Assembly (NCBI RefSeq): GCF_018122595.1
Contig: NZ_JAGRQH010000004.1
Coordinates: 124,001 to 188,000 of the forward strand
DNA: 64,000 bases
Reading direction: 5' to 3'
From: Neokomagataea anthophila
GTDB taxonomy: Bacteria; Pseudomonadota; Alphaproteobacteria; Acetobacterales; Acetobacteraceae
Made by a program: the position numbers and the translations under genes. Positions 16,555-27,000 of the stretch are shown here, piece by piece (position 1 is the stretch's first letter; each line of letters begins with the position of its first letter). The notes under the pieces are model-generated. The model saw only the letters and a list, made by a program, of their open reading frames with translations, searched no databases and was not told the DNA's origin.

Positions 16555-18720
16555 TTAGAACCCGTAGCGAGCGCGTAAAGAAAATGTTCTCGGCGCACCG
16601 GGGTAAACCCATAATGCCGCATAACTATTGGCATACCATGTACGGTTCGTCAGATTATCGATCTGCCCGCTCATAACCAAGCGCTTGGTTACGTTAAATG
16701 ATCCCATAAGACGTACCAACGTGTAACTCGGCAGATGAAACTGCGTCCCGGTTTCACCCATACGCTGCCCAACATAATTGACGCCAGCGCCCAGCATAGC
16801 CGCATGCCCCGCCACGTCGAAATCCCGAAATAGCAGCACATTCGCACTCCACGCCGGAATATTCAGCAGCCGATCCCCCTTAGCAACAACACGCCCAAAA
16901 TCAGGATCAAGCGCTGTGGAGGTAGAATGAGCATCAATATAAGACGCACTGGCAATCGTGCGGAAACCATAAGGTAATGCCGCATGAATATCTGTTTCCA
17001 CGCCTTGACTGACAGCAGAACCAATCGCCAAAGAATACCCTGTCCGTACGGGGTCTGACGTCAGGATATTATCCTTCGTCATACGGAAGGCATCCATAGA
17101 TACCTCAACCCGTCGGTCCAGCGAGCTATACTTCGCACCGATTTCCACATCACGCGTCCGCTCTGGCCGGAACGGCGTTCCGGCATAATTCGTCCCCGAA
17201 TTAGGACGAAAACCACGGCCATAACTCACATAGAGAGAAACCGTGCGGATCGGCTCATAAACAGCGCCAGCTTGTGGACTAAATGCCGTCTGATGCTGCC
17301 CCGACGTCAGACCATTCGTATGGAAATTGATCGTCTGGCGATAATCATCATAACGCCCCCCAAGGCGAATCTTCACCTTCTTCGTGACATCAATCTGATC
17401 TTGCACATACCCACCAGCGGTACGGCTATTTTCCTTTTGATTAAAAACGAATGCACTCGCATCCGGCAAGGTCCCACTCGTATTATAAACCGGTGCAAAA
17501 ATATCAATGGCATTTTGCGCAGCAAAAGAAGGCTTACTGACAAGTGCGGGCGGACGATAACGCTTCTGCGTGTTGTCATAGTCAAACACATCATAATCCG
17601 TACCCACCAGAATATGATGCTTCATACCCCATGTCTTAAACAGACCACTCACTTCCAGCCGCCCGACACGATCTTCCGTCTGAAAATCAATATAACGCCG
17701 TTGCCGCGCAAGTGTCCGCCCATCACGGAAAAACGGCTGCCGCGCCACCGCCAATTCCGGTGTTTCGCCATACCCTTTCAGCCCCGTCAGGCGATCACCA
17801 AACCCAGCTTGCAGCCCCCAATCTTGCGAAAAATCATGCTGCAACTGAACCTGATGTCCTTGATCGCTGACCTTATTTGGGCCGTCCGCAGGCTCCCCTA
17901 AGAAGCGGCTAACAGGTACCACTCCTAACTGCCCATTGCGGGCAATAACACCACGGTCAAACGGAATATTCTGCCGCGTATACGACATTTGATAAGACAG
18001 GCTGGTCTTATCCGTTATTTTCCACAGAACAGAGGGAGCAATCGTCGCTTTACGCGTATGCACTGTATTACGAAAACTATCGCTATCTTCAAATGCACCA
18101 TTCAAACGAACAGCAATATTCTGCGTGATTGGCGTGGTATAATCGCCCTCAACCCGCACATCATGATAGCTTCCCCCCTGTAAGCCAAAGCTACCATGCT
18201 GCTCAAATTGCGGCTTCTTAGTAATAATATCAACTGTACCGCCTGGCTCACCACGCCCGAACAAAGCAGAACTCGGCCCCTTGAGCACATCAATGCGCTC
18301 AACCCCAGACATATCCCGTGGTCCACCAAAACCACGACCATAATTGAATCCATTCACCAAAAAGCCGCTTGGCACATTGATGTCACCCGCAAAACCACGA
18401 ACAGCGAAACTGTCCCATAGCCCACCGAAACTGTTTTGATGCGCTATACCACTCACCATATCCAATGCATTGGCCAATGTGGTCGTGCCGGTTTCTTGTA
18501 AAGTCTTAGCACTCAGTGCGATAATATTTTGGGGCACGTCTTTGATCGCCACCCGCCCCAAGTAAGGCTGTCTCTGCTTTACAACGGTAATATGTTCGCT
18601 CTTTGAGGTCACATTCGTTGATACGGTGTCCGCACACATAACCGGGGTATACGCCAACATCCCAGAACACAAGGCAGACGCCAACAGGGCATATTTCCGA
18701 GACAGCACAAGACTCTCCAT
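16555..18720 (-). CDS. TonB-dependent siderophore receptor (ferrichrome/FhuA type)
   Basis: About 721 residues from the ATG at 18720, which gives a compact signal peptide (MESLVLSRKYALL... cleaved near VMCA-D). In-frame alternatives at 18753 and 18774 lie in the putative operator. The plug has DVPQNIIALSAKTLQETG, FAVRGFAGD, GVERIDVLKGPSSALFGRGE and GGTVDIITKKP, the pattern of the TonB siderophore receptor family. The barrel includes YVSYGRGFRPNSGT and RTRDVEIGAKYSS and ends in RTFSLRARYGF. It imports Fe(III)-siderophore across the outer membrane using TonB-ExbBD energy; the hydroxamate assignment is by resemblance only. An imperfect palindrome upstream may be its iron-responsive operator. Confidence 0.88.
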   Translation of the reverse strand: MESLVLSRKYALLASALCSGMLAYTPVMCADTVSTNVTSKSEHITVVKQRQPYLGRVAIKDVPQNIIALSAKTLQETGTTTLANALDMVSGIAHQNSFGGLWDSFAVRGFAGDINVPSGFLVNGFNYGRGFGGPRDMSGVERIDVLKGPSSALFGRGEPGGTVDIITKKPQFEQHGSFGLQGGSYHDVRVEGDYTTPITQNIAVRLNGAFEDSDSFRNTVHTRKATIAPSVLWKITDKTSLSYQMSYTRQNIPFDRGVIARNGQLGVVPVSRFLGEPADGPNKVSDQGHQVQLQHDFSQDWGLQAGFGDRLTGLKGYGETPELAVARQPFFRDGRTLARQRRYIDFQTEDRVGRLEVSGLFKTWGMKHHILVGTDYDVFDYDNTQKRYRPPALVSKPSFAAQNAIDIFAPVYNTSGTLPDASAFVFNQKENSRTAGGYVQDQIDVTKKVKIRLGGRYDDYRQTINFHTNGLTSGQHQTAFSPQAGAVYEPIRTVSLYVSYGRGFRPNSGTNYAGTPFRPERTRDVEIGAKYSSLDRRVEVSMDAFRMTKDNILTSDPVRTGYSLAIGSAVSQGVETDIHAALPYGFRTIASASYIDAHSTSTALDPDFGRVVAKGDRLLNIPAWSANVLLFRDFDVAGHAAMLGAGVNYVGQRMGETGTQFHLPSYTLVRLMGSFNVTKRLVMSGQIDNLTNRTWYANSYAALWVYPGAPRTFSLRARYGF

Positions 18721-18732
18721 AAATTTATTTTT

Positions 18733-18757
18733 AATAATGTTATATAGTTTCATTATC
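18733..18757 (-). promoter_or_regulatory. Inverted repeat upstream of siderophore receptor
   Basis: AATAATG-N11-CATTATC is a near-perfect inverted repeat with a TATATAAC core, immediately before the receptor start at 18720. The half-sites resemble the ATAAT/ATTAT halves of Fur boxes, though the spacing is not the classical one. It could combine promoter and operator. Confidence 0.35.
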
Positions 18758-18873
18758 CTTTTGGGTAATTTCAAACCATGTCAGAAACATCACACCCACC
18801 ACGGCTTTACCTGTGCGTCGCATGTGAGGGCATAATCGCCACGACACAAATCAGCCCTCAGCGCGCTGAATAA

Positions 18874-18902
18874 GGATGGTGCCCGCACATGACGCACCAT
18901 CC
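18874..18902 (-). terminator. Hairpin downstream of the ABC1 kinase gene
   Basis: GGATGGTGC / GCACCATCC is a perfect 9-bp stem with an 11-nt loop, followed on the minus strand by TTATTC. It lies in the 408-bp gap between the ABC1 kinase stop and the siderophore receptor start and probably ends the pepF-ABC1 transcript. I see no gene in the rest of that gap. Confidence 0.4.
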
Positions 18903-19128
18903 ATAAAGGCTTGACCAGAAGGGCAAGCTCATCTCTTACGGAACAACAAAAACCTTAAAACATGTCCCCAGAAACGACGGTACGCCCCACACAAAAAACC
19001 GCCATAATGCGCGACCCCTCTAGATCGACGCCCGCCTTGAACCGCACACACCCAGCACAAACCATACCCGGCCATTAAACCCCAGCATGCTCGTTCCAGG
19101 TCATCACATCACTCATTGGATGCAAATA

Positions 19129-20484
19129 TTAGGCTAAAGGCGCAGGTACCTCAGCCCGCAGCAGAGCATCTCGCTGACGGGCCTCCAATGCTTCCACGCT
19201 GAAACCTTCAATCAGTTCCTGAAACATTTCATGCCAGTTCAAACGCGCACCTAACTTCAAAAATGCGCTCCCCAAGCCAATGGCTGAGCGATCTAAAAGC
19301 ACAAATTCACGTGGCAGCTTCACCCCGCCTGTGCGCTTCAAGCCTTCATAAACACGCCCTAGGACTGCTTTAGCTTCTGCCGGGTCATTGCTCTCCTGCA
19401 TAGAGCACACCCGGTCCGTCATGAGTGGGCGATAAAAGAAGCGCGCCCATTCATTCAAAACTTGTGCCGTATCACGCGAGATATTCTGGAAGCCCCATTT
19501 TGCATACGCATGAAAGGCCAAATCTTCATCATTCGTTTGCAGCGCTTTGAACAACTGCACCACCCCCTCCACAAAACGGGGAGAGAAAATACGAATAGCA
19601 CCGAAATCTAACAGGTTCAGACCATCATCATCCCGCACAGTAAAATTACCCATATGCGGGTCACCATGAATGACACCGTAACGATAAACCGGCGTGTACC
19701 ATCCCTTAAACAACGCCCGCGCCAATGCATCACGTGACTCTTGTGACATCTCTCCTTCCAACATGGAGCGCATACTGCGGCCACTGACCCATTCCATACT
19801 CAAAAGTCGGCCCGTGCAGAGTTCTGGCACCGTTGAAGGCACAGTAACCTCTGGCACGTCCTTCAGCATATCGCGGTACAAACGCAGATGACTGGCCTCA
19901 CGCCGGTAATCCAACTCCTCACGCAAGCGGTCGGACAGTTCAGCATAGACTTCATCTTGCTGAATGGTTCCATCAATCTGCCGGAACACACTCAACGCTG
20001 CTTTAAACTGCTTCAGGTCCGTATCAACAGCGCCCTGCATGTCCGGGTATTGCAGCTTACACGCTACCTCGCGCCCATCAACCAAACGCGCACGATGCAC
20101 CTGCCCTAAAGAGGCTGCGGCCACAGCATCATGGCTGAAGGAACGGAAGTGCCGCTCCCAATTCGCCCCAAGCTCCGCACGCATACGACGGCGCACAAAA
20201 TTCCACCCCATAGGGGGTGCATTGGCCTGCAAATGTGCCAATTCATTCGCATATTCTTCCGGCAACGCACCCGGAATGGTGGATAAAAGCTGCGCCGCCT
20301 TCATCAACGGCCCTTTAAGATTCCCTAAAGCCGCCTTCAAATCCTCTGCATGGCCCGCTCGGTTACCGCCAATACCCAACTTATGACCGGCCAAGCGTGC
20401 AGCAATTCCTCCCACAGCCCCGGAAGTCCGCGCAAAGCGCTGAACCCCACCCAGAAAACCGGTATCGTCCAAATCACGCGCCAT
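19129..20484 (-). CDS. ABC1/UbiB-family atypical kinase
   Basis: A 451-residue protein of the ABC1/COQ8/UbiB family, which supports ubiquinone biosynthesis. Features: the N-terminal GPLMKAAQLLSTIP (the KxGQ motif, here KAAQ at 62-65), the AAASLGQVHRA Ala-rich loop, the ATP-binding Lys in CKLQYPDM, catalytic VIHGDPHMGNF, and LLDFGAIRIF (the DFG metal site). This is the alphaproteobacterial variant with KxAQ, also seen beside other metabolic genes, so it is not necessarily the main ubiB. It follows pepF by 6 bases and is almost certainly co-transcribed with it. Confidence 0.85.
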   Translation of the reverse strand: MARDLDDTGFLGGVQRFARTSGAVGGIAARLAGHKLGIGGNRAGHAEDLKAALGNLKGPLMKAAQLLSTIPGALPEEYANELAHLQANAPPMGWNFVRRRMRAELGANWERHFRSFSHDAVAAASLGQVHRARLVDGREVACKLQYPDMQGAVDTDLKQFKAALSVFRQIDGTIQQDEVYAELSDRLREELDYRREASHLRLYRDMLKDVPEVTVPSTVPELCTGRLLSMEWVSGRSMRSMLEGEMSQESRDALARALFKGWYTPVYRYGVIHGDPHMGNFTVRDDDGLNLLDFGAIRIFSPRFVEGVVQLFKALQTNDEDLAFHAYAKWGFQNISRDTAQVLNEWARFFYRPLMTDRVCSMQESNDPAEAKAVLGRVYEGLKRTGGVKLPREFVLLDRSAIGLGSAFLKLGARLNWHEMFQELIEGFSVEALEARQRDALLRAEVPAPLA

Positions 20485-20490
20485 GAGAGA

Positions 20491-22329
20491 TCACCCTTCC
20501 TGCTCAAGCTGATCAATCAGCCCAGAGATAACGTCCAACCCTGTTTTCCAAAAATCTGGCTGAGACGCATCCAACCCAAACGGAGCCAAAAGCTCTTTAT
20601 GGCGCAACGTACCACCCGCCTTGAGCATGGTGCGATATTTCTCTGCAAACCCATCTGGCTGCGCACGATATACACCGTATAGCGCATTCACCAAGCAGTC
20701 CCCGAAAGCATACGCGTACACATAAAAAGGCGAATGTACAAAATGCGGAATATAAGACCAGTAATGATCATAATCCGGCGTAAAATTAAACGCCGGACCT
20801 AAGCTTCGCTCCTGTACCTCACGCCATATTGCGCCAAGCTTCTCCGACGATAGCTCTCCACGCGCACGCTCATCATGAACCTTGACCTCAAACTGATAGA
20901 ACGCCACCTGACGCACCACCGTATTCAGCATGTCCTCAACCTTTGAGGCTAAGAGCAACCGGCGACGCACAGGGTCCGTCTCACGCTCTAAAAGCGATTG
21001 AAACGTCAGCATCTCACCAAAAACGGAGGCCGTTTCTGCCAAGGTTAACGGTGTGGAAGCATTCAGATAACCCTGCGCCTCTCCCGCCAAAATCTGATGA
21101 ACCCCATGCCCAAGCTCATGCGCAAGCGTCATCACATCACGCGCACGGCCATGGTAATTCATCAAAATATAGGGATGTACTGAAGGCGTCACGGGATGCG
21201 CAAACGCACCAGAGGATTTCCCCGGTACCGCCGCCGCATCAATCCACGGTTTATCAAGAAAGCGCTCCACAAGCGCACCCAACTCAGGGTCAAACTGCGT
21301 GTACGCATCACGCACAATCCCGCAGCCCTCGCGCCATGACAGGTCCGCATCCACAACACCGGGCAGAGGCGCATTACGGTCCCAATGCTCCAATGTCTCC
21401 AGTCCCAACCACTTAGCCTTCAGCGCATAATACCGATGGGACAAACGTGGATAGGCCTCATCCACAGCAGACACCAATGCATCCACGACCTCATCTTCCA
21501 CCATATTCGCCCGATTGCGCGACGATGTCGGGCGTGGATAGCCCCGCATCTTATCCGTAATGGCCTTATCTTTTGCCAATGTATTGGTAATCTGCGTGAG
21601 CAGCCGCGAGTTCTGGCCCAGAACATGGCTAATCTGCTCTGCTGCCTGCGCCCGGCGCGTCCGGTCACTGCTGGTCAGAGCATTAAACGCATCCCCCAGC
21701 GGGCGCGTTGCACCATCCAAGGTCACCGTTAGTTCCGCCATTGTCTCATCAAAGAGACGATTCCACGCATTACGCCCCGTGACGGATTTATCCATCAGGA
21801 CCTGTTCAACCTCATCGGAGAGCTGATACGGACGAAAAACGCGCAAATCCCGCAAATATGGACGCCATTTTTCCATCTCAGGTGCCGCTACAAGCGCTTC
21901 CACCTGCTCATCAGACAAACGGTTCAGTTCCAGCGTAAAGAACAACAAATGCCCGGAGATATCCGTCAAACGCTCTTGCACACCTTGAGAAAAGCGTCCC
22001 CACACAGGGTCCGTCGTATGTGCGGCAAAACCTAGCTGTGCGAACGATCCAATACGGCCTAAGCCCTCTTCAATGCGCTCATAAATGGCAAAAGCATCAG
22101 CCAAAGACCGCGCATCGCTCTCACCCAGTTTGCCCTTCCATACCTCTGCAAACGCTTGAGCCTCACGCTCCAAAGCGTCAAAATCCGTCATGATCTGAGG
22201 ATCATCAACCGATGCATACAAATCACTCAAATCCCATCGTGGGGGAGTATCCGCCCCAGCGTGAGACATCCCCTGCCCCGAAGCGGCAGAAGCAACAGAA
22301 AACGGGCGAGCAAAAAGATCGTATGTCAT
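20491..22329 (-). CDS. pepF: M3-family oligoendopeptidase F
   Basis: A 612-residue zinc metallopeptidase of the M3B (PepF) family that cleaves peptides of about 7-17 residues in the cytoplasm. The active site MTLAHELGHGVHQ contains HExxH-type HELGH with the third ligand Glu further on in LAETASVFGEML. The N-terminal WDLSDLYAS and C-terminal SPFYVYAYAFGDCLVNALY blocks are family-typical. Start uncertain: ATG 22329 is used, and an in-frame ATG about 20 codons later would also fit the family. It is the first gene of a two-gene unit with the ABC1 kinase. Confidence 0.9.
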   Translation of the reverse strand: MTYDLFARPFSVASAASGQGMSHAGADTPPRWDLSDLYASVDDPQIMTDFDALEREAQAFAEVWKGKLGESDARSLADAFAIYERIEEGLGRIGSFAQLGFAAHTTDPVWGRFSQGVQERLTDISGHLLFFTLELNRLSDEQVEALVAAPEMEKWRPYLRDLRVFRPYQLSDEVEQVLMDKSVTGRNAWNRLFDETMAELTVTLDGATRPLGDAFNALTSSDRTRRAQAAEQISHVLGQNSRLLTQITNTLAKDKAITDKMRGYPRPTSSRNRANMVEDEVVDALVSAVDEAYPRLSHRYYALKAKWLGLETLEHWDRNAPLPGVVDADLSWREGCGIVRDAYTQFDPELGALVERFLDKPWIDAAAVPGKSSGAFAHPVTPSVHPYILMNYHGRARDVMTLAHELGHGVHQILAGEAQGYLNASTPLTLAETASVFGEMLTFQSLLERETDPVRRRLLLASKVEDMLNTVVRQVAFYQFEVKVHDERARGELSSEKLGAIWREVQERSLGPAFNFTPDYDHYWSYIPHFVHSPFYVYAYAFGDCLVNALYGVYRAQPDGFAEKYRTMLKAGGTLRHKELLAPFGLDASQPDFWKTGLDVISGLIDQLEQEG

Positions 22330-22524
22330 AAGAAAAGGATATTAGACGCCCTGCACGTACCGTCAAACGTATCTCTGCACATAAACCACCACTCTACGGC
22401 ATGACGCCCCCTTCATCTTTTTCACAATCACGGGATATCGCCTGCATTCCCCCCAACAACCCTTGGCGAGGGACCTAAAAAGGCGTTAGCCCTCACAAGA
22501 CATTCCTTTTCAGGATACGTGACC

Positions 22525-23865
22525 ATGAGTATCCCCTTTGCGCTGTGCCTCGTCGTAGGCTCCATCCTCGCCTTGATTGTCCTCATCGCCCGGTTGCGGC
22601 TGAACCCGTTCATCACGCTCTTTTCTGTTTCCATTATTCTCGCACTCATCGCAGGGATGCCGGCAGATCACGTCGTCGCGTCGTTTGAGAATGGTGCAGG
22701 CCATGTGTTGGGTCATGTCGGCACGGTCATTGCACTTGGCACCATGCTGGGGAAAATGCTGACAGAGTCCGGCGGTGCTGATCGCATCGCCCTCACCGTG
22801 TCAGACCTCGCCGGGCGTAACCGCGTGGATTGGGCGATGATGGTCATCGGTCTCCTCGTCGGTCTCCCAGTTTTCTTCGAAATCGGGTTTGTATTGCTGA
22901 TCCCGCTCGCCTTCGTTCTGGCAGAGCGCACCAAAACACCTCTTCTACAAGTGGCCTTACCCATGGGGGCCGCCCTCTCCGTCACCCATGCCTTGATACC
23001 GCCACACCCCGCCACTTTGCTGGCTCTGTCGGCTTATCATGCCAATATCGGGCGGACGATCTTCTTCGGTATTCTCATTGGCACCCCCATTGCCGTTATC
23101 GCAGGGCCACTCTTTGGGCGCTTTGCCGCCAAACACGTCCCCCTCACCGAGCATAACCCACTCGCTGCACAATTCCTGAAAACCACTCCCCCAGAAAACC
23201 TGCCCAGCTTCAGCGCAACGGTCATTACGATCTTACTGCCCGTCGTACTAATGTTCCTCGGCTCCTCCGCAGATAGCATCAGCACGCCCCATAGCGGCAT
23301 CAACCAAGCGCTCCATTTCTTCGGCAATACAGACATCGCCCTTGCCGTTGCCACCATCCTCTCATTTTACGTGCTCGGCCTCGCCCGTGGCTTCTCCCGT
23401 GAAACCATCTTACGCTTCACGAATGAATGTCTGGCTCCCACTGCCCTCATCATGCTGCTGGTTGGCGCAGGTGGCGGATTCGGCCGAGAACTGATTGACA
23501 GCGGCGTTTCTAAAGCCATTACAGACGCTGCACTGAGCATTCACATGCCCATGCTGCTACTCGGCTGGCTCCTCGCCGTCATTGTGCGTGTAGCCTGTGG
23601 TTCTTCCACCGTTTCCATGGCAACAGCCTCCAGCATTATGGGCCCCATTTTGGCCCATACACACGGCGTCTCCCCCGAACTTATGGTCCTCGTCACCGGC
23701 GCTGGCTCCGTGGCTCTCGGCCCCATGAACGACGCAGGCTTTTGGCAAATTAAAGAGTATCTTGGCCTAACGGTCCCACAAACACTCAAAACATGGTCTG
23801 TGCTGGAAACGCTAATCTCCGTCTTCGGCCTACTCTTTGCCTTGCTTGTCTCTGTCGTGATCTAA
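22525..23865 (+). CDS. GntP-family gluconate:H+ symporter
   Basis: A 446-residue permease of the GntP family with about 12 membrane helices. Family features are HVGTVIALGTMLGKMLTESGGA, GLPVFFEIGFVLLIPL, VTHALIPPHP, LLVGAGGGFGRELI and GSVALGPMNDAGFWQIKEY. Members carry gluconate or related sugar acids with protons. Gluconate is produced in quantity in the periplasm of acetic acid bacteria, so uptake of gluconate is a sensible inference. ATG 22525 is chosen because AGGA lies 9 bases upstream; the GTG at 22519 is too close to it. It diverges from pepF and ends at a strong terminator. Confidence 0.88.
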   Translation: MSIPFALCLVVGSILALIVLIARLRLNPFITLFSVSIILALIAGMPADHVVASFENGAGHVLGHVGTVIALGTMLGKMLTESGGADRIALTVSDLAGRNRVDWAMMVIGLLVGLPVFFEIGFVLLIPLAFVLAERTKTPLLQVALPMGAALSVTHALIPPHPATLLALSAYHANIGRTIFFGILIGTPIAVIAGPLFGRFAAKHVPLTEHNPLAAQFLKTTPPENLPSFSATVITILLPVVLMFLGSSADSISTPHSGINQALHFFGNTDIALAVATILSFYVLGLARGFSRETILRFTNECLAPTALIMLLVGAGGGFGRELIDSGVSKAITDAALSIHMPMLLLGWLLAVIVRVACGSSTVSMATASSIMGPILAHTHGVSPELMVLVTGAGSVALGPMNDAGFWQIKEYLGLTVPQTLKTWSVLETLISVFGLLFALLVSVVI

Positions 23866-23970
23866 CGCGGCACAGCTTTTCCAAACAAATACAGCTTCAT
23901 GGTCCCTGCTGATATCCAGCGAGACTATGACGTTGTGAACATCTCTTTCCACACACTCTCAGCAGCACAT

Positions 23971-24016
23971 AAAAAAGCCCGTCCTTCTGCGAATAACAGA
24001 AAGAACGGGCTTTTTT
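23971..24016. terminator. Bidirectional terminator between gntP-like gene and gltB
   Basis: AAAAAAGCCCGT...ACGGGCTTTTTT forms a long stem with a small bulge between the convergent gntP-like and gltB genes, with T-runs in both directions. Strong intrinsic terminator. Confidence 0.85.
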
Positions 24017-24040
24017 AAAAACTCTCGCTCGCAGCGAAAA

Positions 24041-27000
24041 TTAAGCAGAGAGCTTCGACAAATCCTCCTGCACGTAACCAATCACCTTAGCGTAGTCACG
24101 CGGCACAACATGCCAGAACTGCTCCAGCGTTTGCTCCCAGCAGTGCAGAAGATCTTCCGCATAGGTGCTGCCTGTTTCTTGAACATGCGCCTCAACCAAG
24201 GCACGCAGTTCCTGATCCCAGCGGCTACCCGGCGCAACACGGTTCAACATCACCGTATCTGCATTCACCTGCGCTTCAAAACGCCCCGCGCGATCCAGAA
24301 CATACGCCATACCGCCAGTGAATCCTGCGCCAAAATTGTCGCCCGTTTCACCCAAGATCACCACGGTACCACCCGTCATGTACTCACAACCATTGGAGCC
24401 ACAACCTTCAACCACCGTGATCGCACCGGAGTTACGCACAGCAAAACGCTCACCCGCTTGCCCGGCGGCAAAAAGCTTACCACTCGTCGCACCGTACAAA
24501 ACGGTATTACCAATAATCGAGTTTTCTTCCGAACGCCACGGCGCTGATGGCGGCTTACGCACCACAATCGTCGCACCAGACAGGCCCTTGCCAACGTAAT
24601 CGTTCGCATCACCCTCAACGTCCAGCTTCAAGCCCTGCACAGCGAACGCCCCAAGGGACTGACCGGCAGAACCACGCAGAGACAGCGTCAAATGCCCTTC
24701 TGGCAGCGTATGCATACCGAACTGACGCGTAATCTCACCCGAAACACGGGTACCAATCGCGCGGTGCGTATTCTGCACTGTATAATGCAAATGCAGCTTC
24801 TCACGACGTGAGAAAAGCGGACGCGCATCTGCCATGATGTCTGCATCCAACGTGTCCGGCACTTCATTGCGCCCTTCACGGGTGCAATAACGCGCATGCT
24901 CACCCGGATCCGCCTGAACGAGCAAAGAGTTCAAGTCCAGATCATCCAGATAATCCGCGCCACGTGAGACCTGACGCAACAGATCTGTACGGCCGATCAC
25001 ATCCTTCAATGAACGGACACCCAAATCAGCCAGAATATGGCGTACATCTTCCGCGATCAGCGTGAAGAGATTGATCACCTTCTCCGGTGAACCATCAAAC
25101 TTCTCACGCAGACGCTCATCCTGCACGCACACACCCACTGGGCACGTGTTGGAGTGGCACTGGCGCACCATGATGCAGCCCATCGCCACCAACGCTGCCG
25201 TGCCGATACCAAACTCTTCAGCACCTAGCATCGCCGCCATCACCACGTCACGGCCCGTCTTGATGCCACCATCAGTACGAAGCACCAAACGGTGACGCAA
25301 ACGGTTCAGCATCAGTACTTGGTGCGCTTCACTCAACCCCATTTCCCACGGCAAACCCGCATAATGGATGGAGGATTGAGGGCTCGCACCCGTCCCGCCT
25401 GAATGACCGGAAATCAGAATAGCATCAGCATTCGCCTTGGCCACACCCGCTGCAATCGTACCAATACCCGTACGCGCTACCAGCTTCACCGTAACCGTCG
25501 CCGTCGGGTTCACTTGCTTCAGATCATAAATAAGCTGTGCAAGATCTTCGATGGAGTAAATATCATGATGCGGCGGCGGTGAAATCAGCGTCACACCCGG
25601 CGTTGCATGGCGCAGACGACCGATCAGTTCCGTGACCTTAAAGCCCGGCAACTGCCCGCCTTCACCCGGCTTTGCACCCTGCGCCATCTTGATTTCGATT
25701 TCACGGCAGTCATTCAAATACTGCGCTGTGACACCAAAACGCCCAGATGCCACCTGCTTAATCGCAGAAGACGCATTGTCCCCATTCGGGCGCGGCGTCG
25801 CACGGATCGGATCTTCACCACCTTCACCGGAATCCGACTTCGCACCGATGCGGTTCATCGCAATGGCCAATGTCTCATGCGCTTCTGGGCTCAAAGCACC
25901 AAGCGAGATACCGGGAGCAACCAAACGACGGCGGATCTGCGTGATGCTTTCAACATCATCAATGGGGATAGGTGCATGTGCTGGCTTGAAGTCCAGCAAA
26001 TCACGCAGCGCCACTGGCGCAGTCTGGCGCACGCCTTCTGCGTAACGCTTATACAGCGTGAAGCTATTCGCCGTCACAGCCGATTGCAGCATATGCACCA
26101 ACTGCCCGGAGAATGCGTGCGTTTCGCCCTTGCGGCGCAGCTTATAACGCCCACCAATGGGCAACGCCTCAACCTTCTGGTCCCACGCTTGCTTATGCGC
26201 TTTCAAGATATTGCGTGCGATACCGGGCAGACCAATGCCCGAAATACGGGACGGCATGCCGGGGAAGAACTCCGCCACCAGCGCACGAGACAAGCCAATC
26301 GCCTCAAAATTATACCCGCCACGATAAGCAGAAATAATCGAAATCCCGAACTTGGACATGATCTTCAGAAGACCCTTGTCCACGGCCTTACGGTAACGCT
26401 CCATCGCCTCCCGAATGGTCAACGTACCGAACAAGCCACGACGCAGGCGGTCCGCAATACAATGCTGTGCCAAAGACGGGTTCACCGTCGTTGCACCAAC
26501 CCCGATGGTCACTGCAATGGCATGCACATCAATCGCGCCTGAACTCCGCACGTTCAGAGAGGTAAAGGTCCGCAGCGATGTCCGCACCAAATGCACATGC
26601 ACAGCCGCCGTTGCCAGCACCATCGGAATACCTGCACGTTCTGCGCTGACATTCTCATCCGTCAGAAACAGGTGAGAACAACCACAACGCACATGCTCTT
26701 CCGCTTGTGCACGGATGGATGCAATGGCCGCACGCAGCCCTTCTTCCCCATCCGCGGCAGAGAACGTGCAATCAATTACCGCCGCATTTTCACCGCACAC
26801 CCGGCGTAACGCGTCAAACTCACCAATGGTCAAAACCGGGCTCGGCAGTTGCAGCAAGTCACACTGCTCAGCCGATTGGTCTAAGACATTCCCCAGATTA
26901 CCCAAACGTGTAATCAGGCTCATCACCCGTGTTTCACGCAGGGAATCAATCGGCGGATTGGTGACCTGACTAAAGCCTTGGCGGAAATAATTGGACAAAC

